Of a DNA stretch of 64,000 nt, positions 51,658-61,132 are shown one piece after another. Source of the stretch: UBA2031 sp037189985 (GTDB taxonomy: Bacteria > Pseudomonadota > Gammaproteobacteria > Pseudomonadales > Moraxellaceae); the NCBI GenBank assembly GCA_037189985.1, contig JBBCJX010000003.1, positions 1 to 64,000 of the forward strand, read 5' to 3'. The notes under the pieces are model-generated. The model worked only from the letters and a program-made list of their open reading frames with translations, ran no database searches and was not told where the DNA came from. The position numbers and the translations under genes are program-made. Position 1 is the first letter of the stretch, and every line of letters starts with the position of its first letter.

Positions 51658-53217
51658 TCACGAGCCTTTGAGGTCAGAACTGGCCTGTGTAATTTCTCGC
51701 ATGCGCTTCTGTATGCGAGAAGTGAGTGGGTAGTTGTCTTTGACCAAATTCGCGGCAATGCGCAACTGCTCAAGCGCGCGCTGGTCATCACCATTGAGGA
51801 AATAAACCTCGGCGCGGCTACGATGCACGCCCAGCGGATTCCTTGCTGCCGTATGTGCATCCACCAGCAGACGCCAGATTTGTGGGTCGTCACTGCGATC
51901 ACGCGCAGCAGTCTCGAGCTTCTCGATCACTGTTTCGGGATGGCCATCTGAAATCTGTGCCCGGGCAAAATACATCAGCAAGGGATAACTGCCCGGATTC
52001 AACGCAAGGGCAGGAGAGAGAAGGCTGATAGCTTCCGGGTAGCGCCGGTCTGCCAAGGCGATGTCGGCAGCGGCGACAACATAGTCCACACGCTGGGGAT
52101 CATCAGCCAGCAGGGGGGCGAGGGCCTCGCGTGCCTTGTCGTATTGGCGGTCACGGAGCAGGGCCAGGGCCAGGCCCAGGCGGTTGACGCGTGCCCGGTC
52201 CGTGTTGGCATTCAGGCCATTGAGTTGCTGTTGGAAGAAAGCTGAACCGCGGCCGCTGTCTCCCAGTGCGTTGGCCAGAAGGCGTGTGCGTACCAACTGG
52301 TAATCGAGAGAGTCACGGCCAAGCCGTTGCGGATACTGGCTGGCTCGGCTCTGGGTGTCGGCTATACGTGATTCAGTCAGGGGATGTGTCAGTACGAATT
52401 CGGGAATACTGCCGACCATGCGTGATTCACGCATCAAGCGCTGAAAGAAAACCGGCATGGCATGTGGGTCCATGCCGGAGTCAACCAGCGTCTGCATGCC
52501 GATACGGTCTGCTTCCTGCTCGTACTGGCGGCTGTAGCTCAATTGGCGATCAATCATGGCGGCTTGGGCACTGGCCCCCAGTGCATAGGCTCCTTCACCG
52601 CTGCCTTTGGCGGCGAGTGCAATCGTGGCCAGCATGGAGCCCAGATACAGCCAGTGGTTCTGTTTGTTGGCGGCGAGTTGTCGCGCAAAGTGGCGCTGAC
52701 TGAGATGGCCCAGTTCATGTGCCAGCACCGAGGCAGTTTCCGCCTCGGTTTCCGCATTCAACAGCAGGCCTATGTTCACGCCGACAACGCCACCGGGTAC
52801 GGCGAAAGCGTTGATGCTGCGGTCCGGAATCACGATCAGGCTGATGTCAGGGTTCTTGAGAGGGCTGTGGAAAGCCAGCCGATAACAAAGATGTTCCAGG
52901 TAGTCTTGCACAAGGGGATCACCTACCGCGGGCGTGGAACCACGCAGCTGGCGCAACCAGGCACGGCCGAGACGGTATTCCTGCTCAGGGCTGACGATGC
53001 CGGAAACATCGTCGCCAAGGTCTGGCAGGCTGGGACTGGCAATGGTGGCCCTGGGCGTTACCGAAAAACCGCCTGACGGAAGCTGCCAACTGCGTTCGCT
53101 GGCTGCCTCCCCGTTGGCGACAAGAGTGGAAGGCTCAGTAAGTACCGTGGTATTGCCCACCGTTGCCGGGCTGAAGCAGACAAGCAGGGCAAGGGGAATG
53201 GGCAGCAGACGTTTCAT
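51658..53217 (-). CDS. bepA: M48 family periplasmic metalloprotease with TPR domain (BepA-like)
   Basis: 519-residue exported zinc protease/chaperone. In E. coli BepA helps assemble or degrade outer-membrane proteins such as LptD. A signal peptide (LLPIPLALLVCFSPATVG) is followed by the M48 domain with HELGH (residues 167-171) and the third ligand in QYEQEADRIGMQTL. The C-terminal half consists of TPR-like helices (LALALLRDRQYDKAREALAPLLADDPQRVDYVVAAADIALADRRYPEAISLL). ATG 53217 is used; an in-frame GTG at 53229 is possible. Divergent from the TusA-like gene. Confidence 0.92.
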   Translation of the reverse strand: MKRLLPIPLALLVCFSPATVGNTTVLTEPSTLVANGEAASERSWQLPSGGFSVTPRATIASPSLPDLGDDVSGIVSPEQEYRLGRAWLRQLRGSTPAVGDPLVQDYLEHLCYRLAFHSPLKNPDISLIVIPDRSINAFAVPGGVVGVNIGLLLNAETEAETASVLAHELGHLSQRHFARQLAANKQNHWLYLGSMLATIALAAKGSGEGAYALGASAQAAMIDRQLSYSRQYEQEADRIGMQTLVDSGMDPHAMPVFFQRLMRESRMVGSIPEFVLTHPLTESRIADTQSRASQYPQRLGRDSLDYQLVRTRLLANALGDSGRGSAFFQQQLNGLNANTDRARVNRLGLALALLRDRQYDKAREALAPLLADDPQRVDYVVAAADIALADRRYPEAISLLSPALALNPGSYPLLMYFARAQISDGHPETVIEKLETAARDRSDDPQIWRLLVDAHTAARNPLGVHRSRAEVYFLNGDDQRALEQLRIAANLVKDNYPLTSRIQKRMREITQASSDLKGS

Positions 53218-53305
53218 CGGGTACCGCACAGGGCGTTATGATGGGCAGGCTTATTCTGGCGCAAGCCGCTTTCCATCGCATCTGCTGCCTGTGGTGATTT
53301 TGCAA

Positions 53306-53569
53306 ATGACAGAAGTTCTTCATCTTGACGCACGCCTGATGCGTTGCCCCATGCCCTTGCTCAAGCTCAAGCAGTCCCTGCATGGCATGGCAGCGGGTGC
53401 TGTCATTGAGGTGAAAACCTCCGACCCGGGTTCTGTGCGTGATTTCCAGGCATTTCTGCGTCAGGCAGGGCATGAGCTTCTGACGATGAAGGAAGAAGAG
53501 GAAGTTTTTTTCTTCCGTATCCGTAAAGCGGGGCCTGTGGAGGCTTTCCCGCGTGACGTCATTCCGTGA
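53306..53569 (+). CDS. TusA-like sulfurtransferase
   Basis: 87-residue cytosolic protein of the TusA/SirA family. The persulfide-forming cysteine is Cys14 in the signature LMRCPMPLLKLKQSL, and the fold is typical (GAVIEVKTSDPGSVRDFQAFLRQAGHELL). Members pass sulfur for thiouridine or molybdopterin synthesis or other uses; the partner here is unknown. The frame is open far upstream on the antisense of bepA, but homology begins at MTEVLHLDA. Confidence 0.92.
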   Translation: MTEVLHLDARLMRCPMPLLKLKQSLHGMAAGAVIEVKTSDPGSVRDFQAFLRQAGHELLTMKEEEEVFFFRIRKAGPVEAFPRDVIP

Positions 53570-53643
53570 GTTTGATGCCGGAGTGATGAGGCAGCAATAT
53601 CGCCTGCCTCATCCTGCCCTCCGGCATGATGAACACGTCTTTG

Positions 53644-54114
53644 CTACTTGTTGAGCTGCTTGACGGCAAACAGTACTGCTTCGGCATGTCCATCCACCTT
53701 CACCTTGCGCCACTCATTGCGAAGGATGCCGTCCTTGTCGATCAGGAAAGTGCTGCGCTCTATGCCCAGTACTTGTTTCCCGTACATGTTCTTGAGTTTG
53801 ATCACGTCAAAGAGTTTGCAGAGCTCTTCGCTTTCATCGCTGATGAGCTCGAAAGGAAAACACTGTTTCTGTTTGAAGTTCTCGTGCGATTTCACGCTGT
53901 CGCGCGAGACACCCAGTATCAGGCATTTTTCCCGGCTGAATTCGTCAATCATGTCGCGGAATTGCTGGCCTTCCAGCGTACAGCCCGGCGTTGAATCCTT
54001 GGGATAGAAATACAGCACGATATGCCAGCCCTTGAGGGCGGACAGCACGACATCCTTGTTGCTGGTGGCGGGAAGATGGAAATCTGGAACGGCGGCGCCG
54101 AGGGTTACGGACAT
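53644..54114 (-). CDS. bcp: Thioredoxin-dependent peroxiredoxin (Bcp/PrxQ)
   Basis: 156-residue peroxiredoxin that reduces H2O2 and organic peroxides. The peroxidatic cysteine is Cys45 in STPGCTLEGQQF. The usual PrxQ resolving cysteine five residues later is replaced by Gln50. Other cysteines (in REKC, KQKQCF and ELCKL) could resolve, or the enzyme may be one-Cys. It is downstream of gcvR on the same strand, the bcp-gcvR pairing also seen in E. coli, with a degenerate palindromic repeat pair between them. Confidence 0.94.
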   Translation of the reverse strand: MSVTLGAAVPDFHLPATSNKDVVLSALKGWHIVLYFYPKDSTPGCTLEGQQFRDMIDEFSREKCLILGVSRDSVKSHENFKQKQCFPFELISDESEELCKLFDVIKLKNMYGKQVLGIERSTFLIDKDGILRNEWRKVKVDGHAEAVLFAVKQLNK

Positions 54115-54126
54115 GGTGGATTGCTC

Positions 54127-54266
54127 TCTCTTGTCATTCCTGCGTAAGCGGGAATCTTTCAGATTATGGGCAGAGTCTCTTCTTCGGATGAGGGAGTTTC
54201 ATGCAGGAGCTTCGCTTTATACGCCGTCTGAGCCACTGAGACTCCCACTTTCGCGGAGATGACGGA
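54127..54266. repeat. Degenerate pair of dispersed palindromic repeats
   Basis: GTCATTCCTGCGTAAGCGGG (54133-54152) and TCCCACTTTCGCGGAGATGA (54244-54263) are oppositely oriented, worn copies of the same repeat family seen at 1.1 kb. Confidence 0.55.
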
Positions 54267-54281
54267 GGCAAAGCCCCTCCG

Positions 54282-54812
54282 TCAGTTCTTGAATGGTTCT
54301 ATGATGGCATCCAAATTGCGGTCATCGCAGAACAGCATGAAATTTTCCCGCAGCGTGGCAATGTGTACCCGTGCCGGAATGTTGACGGTCATGCTGAGAG
54401 CAAACATGGGCGAGCCGGTATGCGGGGCGGCATAGGTGCTGGTGTCCATGGCCTCGATGTTGATGCCCTGGACGGCAAAGAAGTTGGCGATTTCGTGCAC
54501 GATGCCGGGGTTGTCGAGAGCGATTACATGCACGTTGTAAGGCATGGCCTCGGCCTTGATCGTGCGTGGCTCTGTCCGCTTGGAAGTAATGACCAGATCC
54601 AGGCGCTTGCCGAGATTGGCCAGTTGGGCCTCGAGTTTGGCAATCGCATCCCAGGTACCGGAGACCATCATGATGAGGGCGAATTCCTGGCCCATCACGA
54701 TCATGCGGGAGTCTGCAATATTGCAGCGTGCTTCTGAGGCGGCACGCGCCAGCTCGTCAATGATGCCGGTGCGGTCGGCACCCAGTGCGGAAAGAACGAG
54801 AAAGTGCTCCAT
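54282..54812 (-). CDS. gcvR: Glycine cleavage system transcriptional repressor GcvR
   Basis: 176-residue protein with two ACT domains: FLVLSALGADRTGIIDELARAASEARCNIADSRM and VHVIALDNPGIVHEIANFFAVQGINIEAMDT. GcvR binds GcvA and glycine to control the glycine cleavage operon in E. coli. It has no DNA-binding domain of its own, as expected. It lies upstream of bcp. Confidence 0.92.
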   Translation of the reverse strand: MEHFLVLSALGADRTGIIDELARAASEARCNIADSRMIVMGQEFALIMMVSGTWDAIAKLEAQLANLGKRLDLVITSKRTEPRTIKAEAMPYNVHVIALDNPGIVHEIANFFAVQGINIEAMDTSTYAAPHTGSPMFALSMTVNIPARVHIATLRENFMLFCDDRNLDAIIEPFKN

Positions 54813-54878
54813 GAGGTATCCCGAGGCAGGAAAAAACAGCTTGGAAGTGTAGCACCACGTTATGTAGTGCGGCAGCCT

Positions 54879-55550
54879 TCAGGGGAGATAGCGTGTGGGG
54901 TCGGCAAGACCGGCATCGTCAAATCCCTTGCGGCGCAGGCGGCAGGAGTCGCAAGCACCACAGGCCCGGCCTTCCTGGTCAGCCTGATAGCAGGAAACGG
55001 TCAGGGCATAGTCCACCCCCAGCTCCATGCCTTTGCGAATGATGGCAGCCTTGCTCAGGGAAATCAGTGGTGTGTGAATGTGCATGCGCTTGCCTTCAAC
55101 ACCGGCCTTGGTGGCAAGGTTGGCCATTGTCTCGAAGGCGCTGATGAATTCGGGACGGCAATCAGGATAGCCCGAGTAATCCACGGCATTGACGCCAATG
55201 AAAATGTCGTCGGCCCGGACAACTTCCGCCAGACCCAGTGCGAAAGACAGGAAAACCGTATTGCGTGCGGGAACGTAGGTGACGGGAATGCCGGCGACTT
55301 CTTGAGTAGGTACCTCAATGGAGATATCTGTCAGTGCCGAGCCACCTATGGTGCCGAGATCCAGCCGCAATACGCGGTGATCACTGACCCGGAATGACGT
55401 TGCAATACGGCCAGCGGCTGCCAGTTCGGCATGATGGCGCTGACCATAGTCGAAGCTGAGAGCGACAGGCTCAAAGCCTTCATTTCTGGCGATGGCAAGG
55501 CAGGTGGCGGAATCGAGTCCGCCTGAAAGGAGGATGACGGCTTTTTTCAT
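54879..55550 (-). CDS. queC: 7-cyano-7-deazaguanine synthase QueC
   Basis: 223-residue ATP-dependent enzyme that converts 7-carboxy-7-deazaguanine to preQ0 in queuosine synthesis. The PP-loop is SGGLDS (residues 9-14). VNAVDYSGYPDCRPEFI is diagnostic. The zinc cysteines are at the C-terminus (CGACDSC). Same strand as queE, separated by the ynfA-type gene, suggesting one transcript. Confidence 0.97.
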   Translation of the reverse strand: MKKAVILLSGGLDSATCLAIARNEGFEPVALSFDYGQRHHAELAAAGRIATSFRVSDHRVLRLDLGTIGGSALTDISIEVPTQEVAGIPVTYVPARNTVFLSFALGLAEVVRADDIFIGVNAVDYSGYPDCRPEFISAFETMANLATKAGVEGKRMHIHTPLISLSKAAIIRKGMELGVDYALTVSCYQADQEGRACGACDSCRLRRKGFDDAGLADPTRYLP

Positions 55551-55586
55551 GTTTCTGTATCAGTTTTCCGGCTGGACTTCCTAGGA

Positions 55587-55916
55587 TCAATGATGTGGTG
55601 CAAACATGATGATGGCCATGCCACCGAGGGCCAGCCCGGCCCCCAGCATATCCCAGGCTGTTGGGCGCAGGCCGTCTACGGCCCATAGCCAGCAAAGCGC
55701 AACACCGATATAGACACCCCCGTAGGCAGCATAGACTCGTCCTGCCGCAACCGGATGCAGTGTGAGTAGCCAGGCAAAAACGGCAAGTGACAGCGCGGCC
55801 GGCAGCAAAAGCCAAGGGGATCCGTCTTTTTTCAGCCACAGCCAAGGCAGGTAGCAGCCGATGATTTCGGCAAGGGCGGTCGCGACAAACAGCAGGAAGG
55901 TAGTCACCAGGTTCAT
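55587..55916 (-). CDS. YnfA family (UPF0060) small membrane protein
   Basis: 109-residue protein with four membrane helices (VTTFLLFVATALAEIIGCYLPWLWLKK, SLAVFAWLL, YAAYGGVYIGVALCWLWAVDG, MLGAGLALGGMAIIMF). The pattern RVYAAYGGVYI...W is the YnfA family, distantly related to small drug exporters. It starts 4 nt after the queE stop and sits between queE and queC, presumably co-transcribed. Role uncertain. Confidence 0.92.
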   Translation of the reverse strand: MNLVTTFLLFVATALAEIIGCYLPWLWLKKDGSPWLLLPAALSLAVFAWLLTLHPVAAGRVYAAYGGVYIGVALCWLWAVDGLRPTAWDMLGAGLALGGMAIIMFAPHH

Positions 55917-55920
55917 GGCA

Positions 55921-56565
55921 TCAATGACCCGGCTCATTGTTCCAGAGGTATTTGTGCAACTGTACCTGCATGCGAACGTCCAGTCGGTCTGCCAGTATCC
56001 ATTCCGCCAGTTCTCGTGGGGAAAGCTCCCCATGTACGGGCGAGAACAGAACATCGCTTACTTTGTCGTTGAGCTGGTATTCATCGCACTTGAATCGTGC
56101 CCAGTCATAGTCGCTGCGTGAGGCGATCACGAATTTCACCTGATCGTTGGTCGTCAGGTGGACAATGTTTTCCTGACGGTTGCGGTGCGATTCGCCGGAG
56201 GCGGGTGCCTTCAGGTCCATGACCCGGCTGACGCGTGCATCGACCCGGCTGATATCCAGTGCTCCGCTGGTCTCAAGGGAGACCTCAAGTCCTTCGTTGC
56301 AGAGCAGGGTCAGCAACTCGAGGCACTCTGGTTGTGCCAGGGGCTCACCCCCCGTCACGCAGACATGCCGGGCGCCGTGGTCTTTGACGGCAGCCAGAAT
56401 GGCATCGAGCGGCATCAGGCTGCCGCCGCTGAAGGAGTAAGGAGTATCGCACCAGCTACAACGCAGGGGGCAGCCTGTCAGGCGCACAAAAACAGTCGGA
56501 CAGCCAACGGAGCGGGCTTCGCCTTGCAGCGAATGAAAGATTTCAGTGATGCGAAGCTCGGACAC
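55921..56565 (-). CDS. queE: 7-carboxy-7-deazaguanine synthase QueE
   Basis: 214-residue radical-SAM enzyme forming the deazaguanine core of queuosine from CPH4. The cluster motif is CPLRCSWC (Cys32, Cys36, Cys39), with TGGEPLAQ for SAM binding and EIFHSLQGEARSVG at the N-terminus. The start codon is GTG at 56565. Precedes ynfA-type and queC genes. Confidence 0.96.
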   Translation of the reverse strand: MSELRITEIFHSLQGEARSVGCPTVFVRLTGCPLRCSWCDTPYSFSGGSLMPLDAILAAVKDHGARHVCVTGGEPLAQPECLELLTLLCNEGLEVSLETSGALDISRVDARVSRVMDLKAPASGESHRNRQENIVHLTTNDQVKFVIASRSDYDWARFKCDEYQLNDKVSDVLFSPVHGELSPRELAEWILADRLDVRMQVQLHKYLWNNEPGH

Positions 56566-56674
56566 GGGCGGGCGGCGGCGGTGAAACGGGCGGCCATTCT
56601 ACCCCAGCAAACTGTATGGGAGGAGTGAAAGGGGGCAAAGACGGGCTGGCTTGGAGCACCAGCCCGGGAAATCA

Positions 56675-57484
56675 TCATTTCTTGGCGGGTTTCGGCGCCT
56701 GCGAGGCTTCCAGTGCTTTGAGATAGCTTTCAGCCAGGGCGGCTTCTGCACTCTTGGGATACTTGGCCAGCAGGTCCTTCATCTTCTGGGCGGCTTCCTG
56801 GGGCTTGCCCTGGAGATCGAGGATGCTGCCGATCTTGTAGAGAGCCGCCGGAGCACGGGCATGGTCTGAGTAGCTGGTGAGTACGGTTTCAAAGTGTTTG
56901 CGGGCACTGACCGGGTCCGGCGTACTGGCGTTGAGGTAGAACTCTCCCAGCCAATACCATGCATTGGGAGCGAAGCTGGAGTTGGGGTAGCGCTTCACGA
57001 ATGCCAGCATGGGGGGAATGGCTTTGTCGGCACCCCCGGCACGGAAGGTTTCATAGGCGGCAAGATAGGCTTTTTTCTCTTCTTCAATCGTCGCACTGGC
57101 TGGTGCGGCCTCTGTGGCAGCAGCAGGTGCTGGATTTTTCTGTTGTTCCTGCAGGCCTGCCAGGCGTTGGTCCAGGTCCATGTAGCGGCTGCGCAGATCA
57201 CTTTGCAGCTTTTCGATGAGGTGGGCCTGCTGCTCCAGTTGCCCCCGCAATTGGCCAACCTCCTGCTGAAGCTGCTGCAACTCCGTATACATGTTCCAGT
57301 CGCTGTTACCCGCGCTGTCGTCCGTAGTGCTTTCGTTTTCAATGACGGCTGGCGCAGGCAGGGCAACTGCCACGGCTTTGGGTGGAGGGCTGCTCAGCGA
57401 GCGGTCTTCCACCACGATGGCGGCCTGGGTGACAGTGGCAGTTGCCAGCAGGGTGGCAAGGGAAAGGCGCATCAGGTGTGGCAT
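56675..57484 (-). CDS. cpoB: Cell division coordinator CpoB (YbgF)
   Basis: 269-residue periplasmic protein. The signal peptide is LSLATLLATATVTQA; a coiled coil follows (ELQQLQQEVGQLRGQLEQQAHLIEKLQ), then a proline/alanine linker and three TPR repeats (YLAAYETFRAGGADKAIPPMLAFVKRYPNS, YWLGEFYLNASTPDPVSARKHFE, KIGSILDLQGKPQEAAQKMKDLLAKYP). CpoB links PBP1B with Tol during division. Normally it follows pal directly; here about 5 kb of signalling genes lie between. ATG 57472 is an alternative start. Confidence 0.93.
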   Translation of the reverse strand: MPHLMRLSLATLLATATVTQAAIVVEDRSLSSPPPKAVAVALPAPAVIENESTTDDSAGNSDWNMYTELQQLQQEVGQLRGQLEQQAHLIEKLQSDLRSRYMDLDQRLAGLQEQQKNPAPAAATEAAPASATIEEEKKAYLAAYETFRAGGADKAIPPMLAFVKRYPNSSFAPNAWYWLGEFYLNASTPDPVSARKHFETVLTSYSDHARAPAALYKIGSILDLQGKPQEAAQKMKDLLAKYPKSAEAALAESYLKALEASQAPKPAKK

Positions 57485-57586
57485 GGAGCATGTTCTCGGC
57501 GAAAGCGGCAATGGCAAGAGTTTGCCGAAAATCCTCTGTGGCGTCTGTAAGAGACTGTTCGTGATCGTTTGCTTTCCCTGCTGCAC

Positions 57587-58354
57587 TCAGGGAATGTCGA
57601 TGAGGATGACGGTGATGTTGTCCTTGCCGCCGTGCTCGTTGGCGAGATTGACCAGAGCCTCACAACTTGTCCTGCCATCCTTTTTTTGTGCCAGCAGAGA
57701 GGCGATGTCGTTGTCGCTGACCATTTCGTAGAGGCCGTCGGAGCAAAGGAGGTAGCGGTCGCCGCTTTGCACCTGTACGGAGCCGGTGTCCACCTTGAGG
57801 CTGCTTTCCAGTCCGAGCGCCCGGGTAAGGATGTTGCGGGCAACCTTTTCGCGGGCCTCTTCCGGGCTGTAGAGCTTCTTGTCGATGAACTCCTGCAACA
57901 GGGAATGATCACTCGTCAGAGCTGTGAGGCTGCCCTTGCGCCACTGGTAAAGCCGGGAGTCACCGACATGGGCATGATGAAGCTGTTGCCCTTCCAGCAA
58001 GGTGACGACAATCGTGGTCCCCATGCCCTGATAGCGGGTGGATTCCGCCGCTTTTTCCAGAATGGCGGAGTGCGCGGCTTGCACTGCTGTTTCCAGGCGA
58101 TCATGAGCACCGATGCCGGCTGTCTGGCTCAGTATGATCAGAGCCGTATTGACGGCGATGTCGCTGGCAACTTCTCCGGCACTGTGGGCACCCATGCCAT
58201 CAGCAAGGATGGTGATGCCGTCTTCTCCCGCAATGCGGAAGGCGTCTTCGTTATGGGGGCGGGTGCGGCCTGTGTCTGTCTGACCGTAATAAAGTGCGGG
58301 TTTCACGGGAGGTTGGCTCCTCGGTTTTATTCTTGTGGCAACGCCTTCTATCAT
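57587..58354 (-). CDS. PP2C-family Ser/Thr protein phosphatase
   Basis: 255-residue cytosolic phosphatase with all PP2C metal motifs: TGRTRPHNEDAF, ILADGMGAHSAGEVAS, HVGDSRLYQW, LLCSDGLYEMVSD and GGKDNITVILI. It lies directly downstream of the CHASE2 kinase gene on the same strand (56 bp gap) and is its likely antagonist. Confidence 0.95.
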   Translation of the reverse strand: MIEGVATRIKPRSQPPVKPALYYGQTDTGRTRPHNEDAFRIAGEDGITILADGMGAHSAGEVASDIAVNTALIILSQTAGIGAHDRLETAVQAAHSAILEKAAESTRYQGMGTTIVVTLLEGQQLHHAHVGDSRLYQWRKGSLTALTSDHSLLQEFIDKKLYSPEEAREKVARNILTRALGLESSLKVDTGSVQVQSGDRYLLCSDGLYEMVSDNDIASLLAQKKDGRTSCEALVNLANEHGGKDNITVILIDIP

Positions 58355-58410
58355 CCGGCGGCCAGTTTCACCTGTGCCTTATATTGGGCACAGGTGACTC
58401 CAGTTCTAGC

Positions 58411-60993
58411 TCAGGCATCGGGGAGGGCGCTGCCCTCATCCTTCTTGCAGGAATCGACGCATGCCTTGATGGCGGCAGCAAATTCCTGGCCATTCTGGTA
58501 ACGATCGGCAGGATCCTTGGCCAACGCCTTGTCGATCACGCCGGCAATGCAGGGCAGGGTGTCGGCAAGCTCAGGCTTGGCATCGAAAACGGATGCATGC
58601 GCTTCGTTGGCAATCTTGAACATCAGTGTTGCCATCGACTCACCACGGAAGGGAGCCGTGCCCGACAGCATCTGATAGAACATCACACCAAGGCTGTAGA
58701 GGTCGGAGCGGCCATCCACCTTCTTGCCGGCCACCTGTTCGGGTGACATGTACGTCGGTGTACCCAGCACGGTGCCGGTCTTGGTCTTGCTGGCATCGGT
58801 GATGCGCGCAATACCAAAGTCAGTGATCTTGATGGCGCTCTTGTCCGGGTCATACATGATGTTGGCAGGCTTGATGTCACGGTGCACCACGTTGTGCTGG
58901 TGGGCATAGTCCAGGGCCAGTGCCGACTTGTAGACGATGTTGATCACCTTGGAGGCAGGCAGCAGCGTGTCAGGCTTTACATAGCGCGCCAGATCGTGGC
59001 CATGCAGGAATTCCATGGCGATATAGGCAAGGTCATGCTCTTCGCCGGCATCGTAGATGGTGACGATGTTGGGATGATTGAGACGGCCTGCCGTCTCGGC
59101 CTCGCGGAAGAAGCGCTCCTTGATCTCGGTCAGTTCATCACCCTCGAATTCATCCTTGAGTGCCAGCGTCTTGATGGCCACCACGCGATTGATCTTGGGA
59201 TCACGCCCGAGATAGACCACGCCCATGGCGCCCTTGCCCAACTCCTTTTCGACCTGATAGCGGCCCAGCATGGGCTTTTCGTCGCTGCCCGGCGTGAGGA
59301 TCATGGTGGCAGCAGCGGAACTTATGCCACCGCCGCCCAGGATGACGGTCTCCTCCAGCTTTTGCGCCCGCTGGAGCTTTTGCGCCAGGTCGCGGAATTT
59401 CGGGTCGTAGTCATAAATGAACTGGTAGACCGACACCGCCTTGTTGAACTGGCGCTTGCGCTCGTAATCCAGTGCCAGGTTGTAGAGAACGTCTGCCATG
59501 GATTCATCCATGGGGCATTTGCGGAACTTGTCGAAGGCCATGTCGAGCTGGCCGGTCTGCTGCAGCGCCAGACCAAGTTGACGATTGGATTCAGCAGACT
59601 GGGTCTCCGATTTTTCCTTGGCTTTCTCTGTCACCAGATAGTGCTTGGTAGTGATCAGCACATAGCCGGCGAGCACGATGGCTGCCGGCAGCATCAGTTG
59701 CACCCAGATGCCGGAGCTCTTCATGAGGATGAAGTGCGTGCAAACCAGTACCAAGACAACGGCACCGGTGACGATGGCAGCGGGCCCGGCCTTGAGACGG
59801 GACATGCCGAAGACAACGAAAGCCGCTGCCAGCAGGATCAGGCTCCAGCGCAGGGCGGTGCCCCAGGCCGGCGTGGTGAAGAAGTTCTGGTTGAGGATGC
59901 TGGCAACGGTGTGGGCCAGAATACGTGCCGGTTCCATGCCGGCGGAAACTGGTGTGACTTGCGGTGAGCCCAAGCCATAGGCAGTGGGGCCGATGATGAC
60001 GATCTTGTCCTTGTACTTGGAGAGCGGAATCTTGCCGCTGGCAACGTCATAGAAGGAGTCTTCGACAAAGGCCGGTTTGTCGCCGCGCTTGCCATAGAAG
60101 AATGTGCGCATCTGCAGGAAGGGATCGGTCTTGATGTCCAGCTTGCCGAGGCGGAGTCCTTCTCCCAGATTCACGGAGATGTCGCCGACACCGAGGTTCA
60201 GGCTCTTGGCGGCCAGCATGAGGGCCAGCGAGGGGTAGTAATGACGGTCGTGATGGACCAGCAGCAGTTCGTTGCGGATGGTGCCGTCCGCATCGGGGTT
60301 GCTGGCAACATGGCCTATATAGGCTGCCTTTTCCCCCAGCAGTGCGATGGGAGGAATGGCCTGCAGCGTGTCGGGGGGCAGGTAGCCTGCCTCGACGGCA
60401 CCGATACGGTCACGCACGGCGACAATCTGGTTGCGGGCAACGTAGTCGGGCAGGGCGGTGTCCGGGTTGCCCTGCGGCTCACCCAGTACAAACTGCATGG
60501 GAAGGACGACATTGCCGGCTTTTTCCAGGGCATCGGCAAGGTGCTGGTCGGTGTTCAGGTTGGCTTCGGCAGTCGACAGTTTGCCGGCAAGCCCCTCAAG
60601 GGCAGGGTTTGTTTCTGCGAGGGCTTCCAGGTGCTCGCCGTAATACTGGTGAATGTCGCGCAGGGCGGCAAGGCCTGGGTCAATCTGTGGCTCGGAGAGG
60701 ATGACTGGCAGCCCCACGGCACGGGCGCCGCCTTCATGCAGGGAGCTGATCATGTCGGCCAGACGGGTACGTGGCCAGGGCCAGCGGCCCAGGTTGGCGA
60801 TGCTCTGGTCGTCGATGGCAATGATGGCCACCTTGTCGCCAGGATCCTGCGAGCTGGCCCGCACCCCTAAGTCGTAGGCATAGTTTTCGATGCTGTCGAT
60901 GGCATCGGTTGCCACGGAAAGCAGGAGGATGCCAAGGACGATGATGACACCGGCCAACCAGTCAGATTTCCAGAGTGAAGTTCCCTTTCGCAT
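58411..60993 (-). CDS. CHASE2-domain membrane Ser/Thr protein kinase
   Basis: 860-residue kinase. An N-terminal membrane segment (LAGVIIVLGILLLSVATDAI) is followed by an extracytoplasmic CHASE2 sensor (about residues 40-345: VAIIAIDDQSIANLGRWPWPRTRLADMI, KDKIVIIGPTAYGLGSPQVTPV). Three membrane helices come next (about 355-425), then TPR-like helices (QLGLALQQTGQLDMAFDKFRKCP). The Hanks-type kinase domain is near the C-terminus: GKGAMGVVYLGRD, VAIKTL, HRDIKPANIM, ITDFGIAR and GTPTYMSPEQ. The start at 60993 (MRKGTSLW) is preferred over 61023. It pairs with the downstream phosphatase. Confidence 0.94.
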   Translation of the reverse strand: MRKGTSLWKSDWLAGVIIVLGILLLSVATDAIDSIENYAYDLGVRASSQDPGDKVAIIAIDDQSIANLGRWPWPRTRLADMISSLHEGGARAVGLPVILSEPQIDPGLAALRDIHQYYGEHLEALAETNPALEGLAGKLSTAEANLNTDQHLADALEKAGNVVLPMQFVLGEPQGNPDTALPDYVARNQIVAVRDRIGAVEAGYLPPDTLQAIPPIALLGEKAAYIGHVASNPDADGTIRNELLLVHHDRHYYPSLALMLAAKSLNLGVGDISVNLGEGLRLGKLDIKTDPFLQMRTFFYGKRGDKPAFVEDSFYDVASGKIPLSKYKDKIVIIGPTAYGLGSPQVTPVSAGMEPARILAHTVASILNQNFFTTPAWGTALRWSLILLAAAFVVFGMSRLKAGPAAIVTGAVVLVLVCTHFILMKSSGIWVQLMLPAAIVLAGYVLITTKHYLVTEKAKEKSETQSAESNRQLGLALQQTGQLDMAFDKFRKCPMDESMADVLYNLALDYERKRQFNKAVSVYQFIYDYDPKFRDLAQKLQRAQKLEETVILGGGGISSAAATMILTPGSDEKPMLGRYQVEKELGKGAMGVVYLGRDPKINRVVAIKTLALKDEFEGDELTEIKERFFREAETAGRLNHPNIVTIYDAGEEHDLAYIAMEFLHGHDLARYVKPDTLLPASKVINIVYKSALALDYAHQHNVVHRDIKPANIMYDPDKSAIKITDFGIARITDASKTKTGTVLGTPTYMSPEQVAGKKVDGRSDLYSLGVMFYQMLSGTAPFRGESMATLMFKIANEAHASVFDAKPELADTLPCIAGVIDKALAKDPADRYQNGQEFAAAIKACVDSCKKDEGSALPDA

Positions 60994-61132
60994 CGTGCAC
61001 CCGCTGAAAAGACGTGAGGACAATAATTAATAAAGGCCGGCAAGAGACGGCGTGCCGAGACTTCTAACAGATACGCCCGCTCCGAGACAAGGCTTGTCCC
61101 GGGCGGGCGTCATCAAGGGGATGGCCTGTTGC

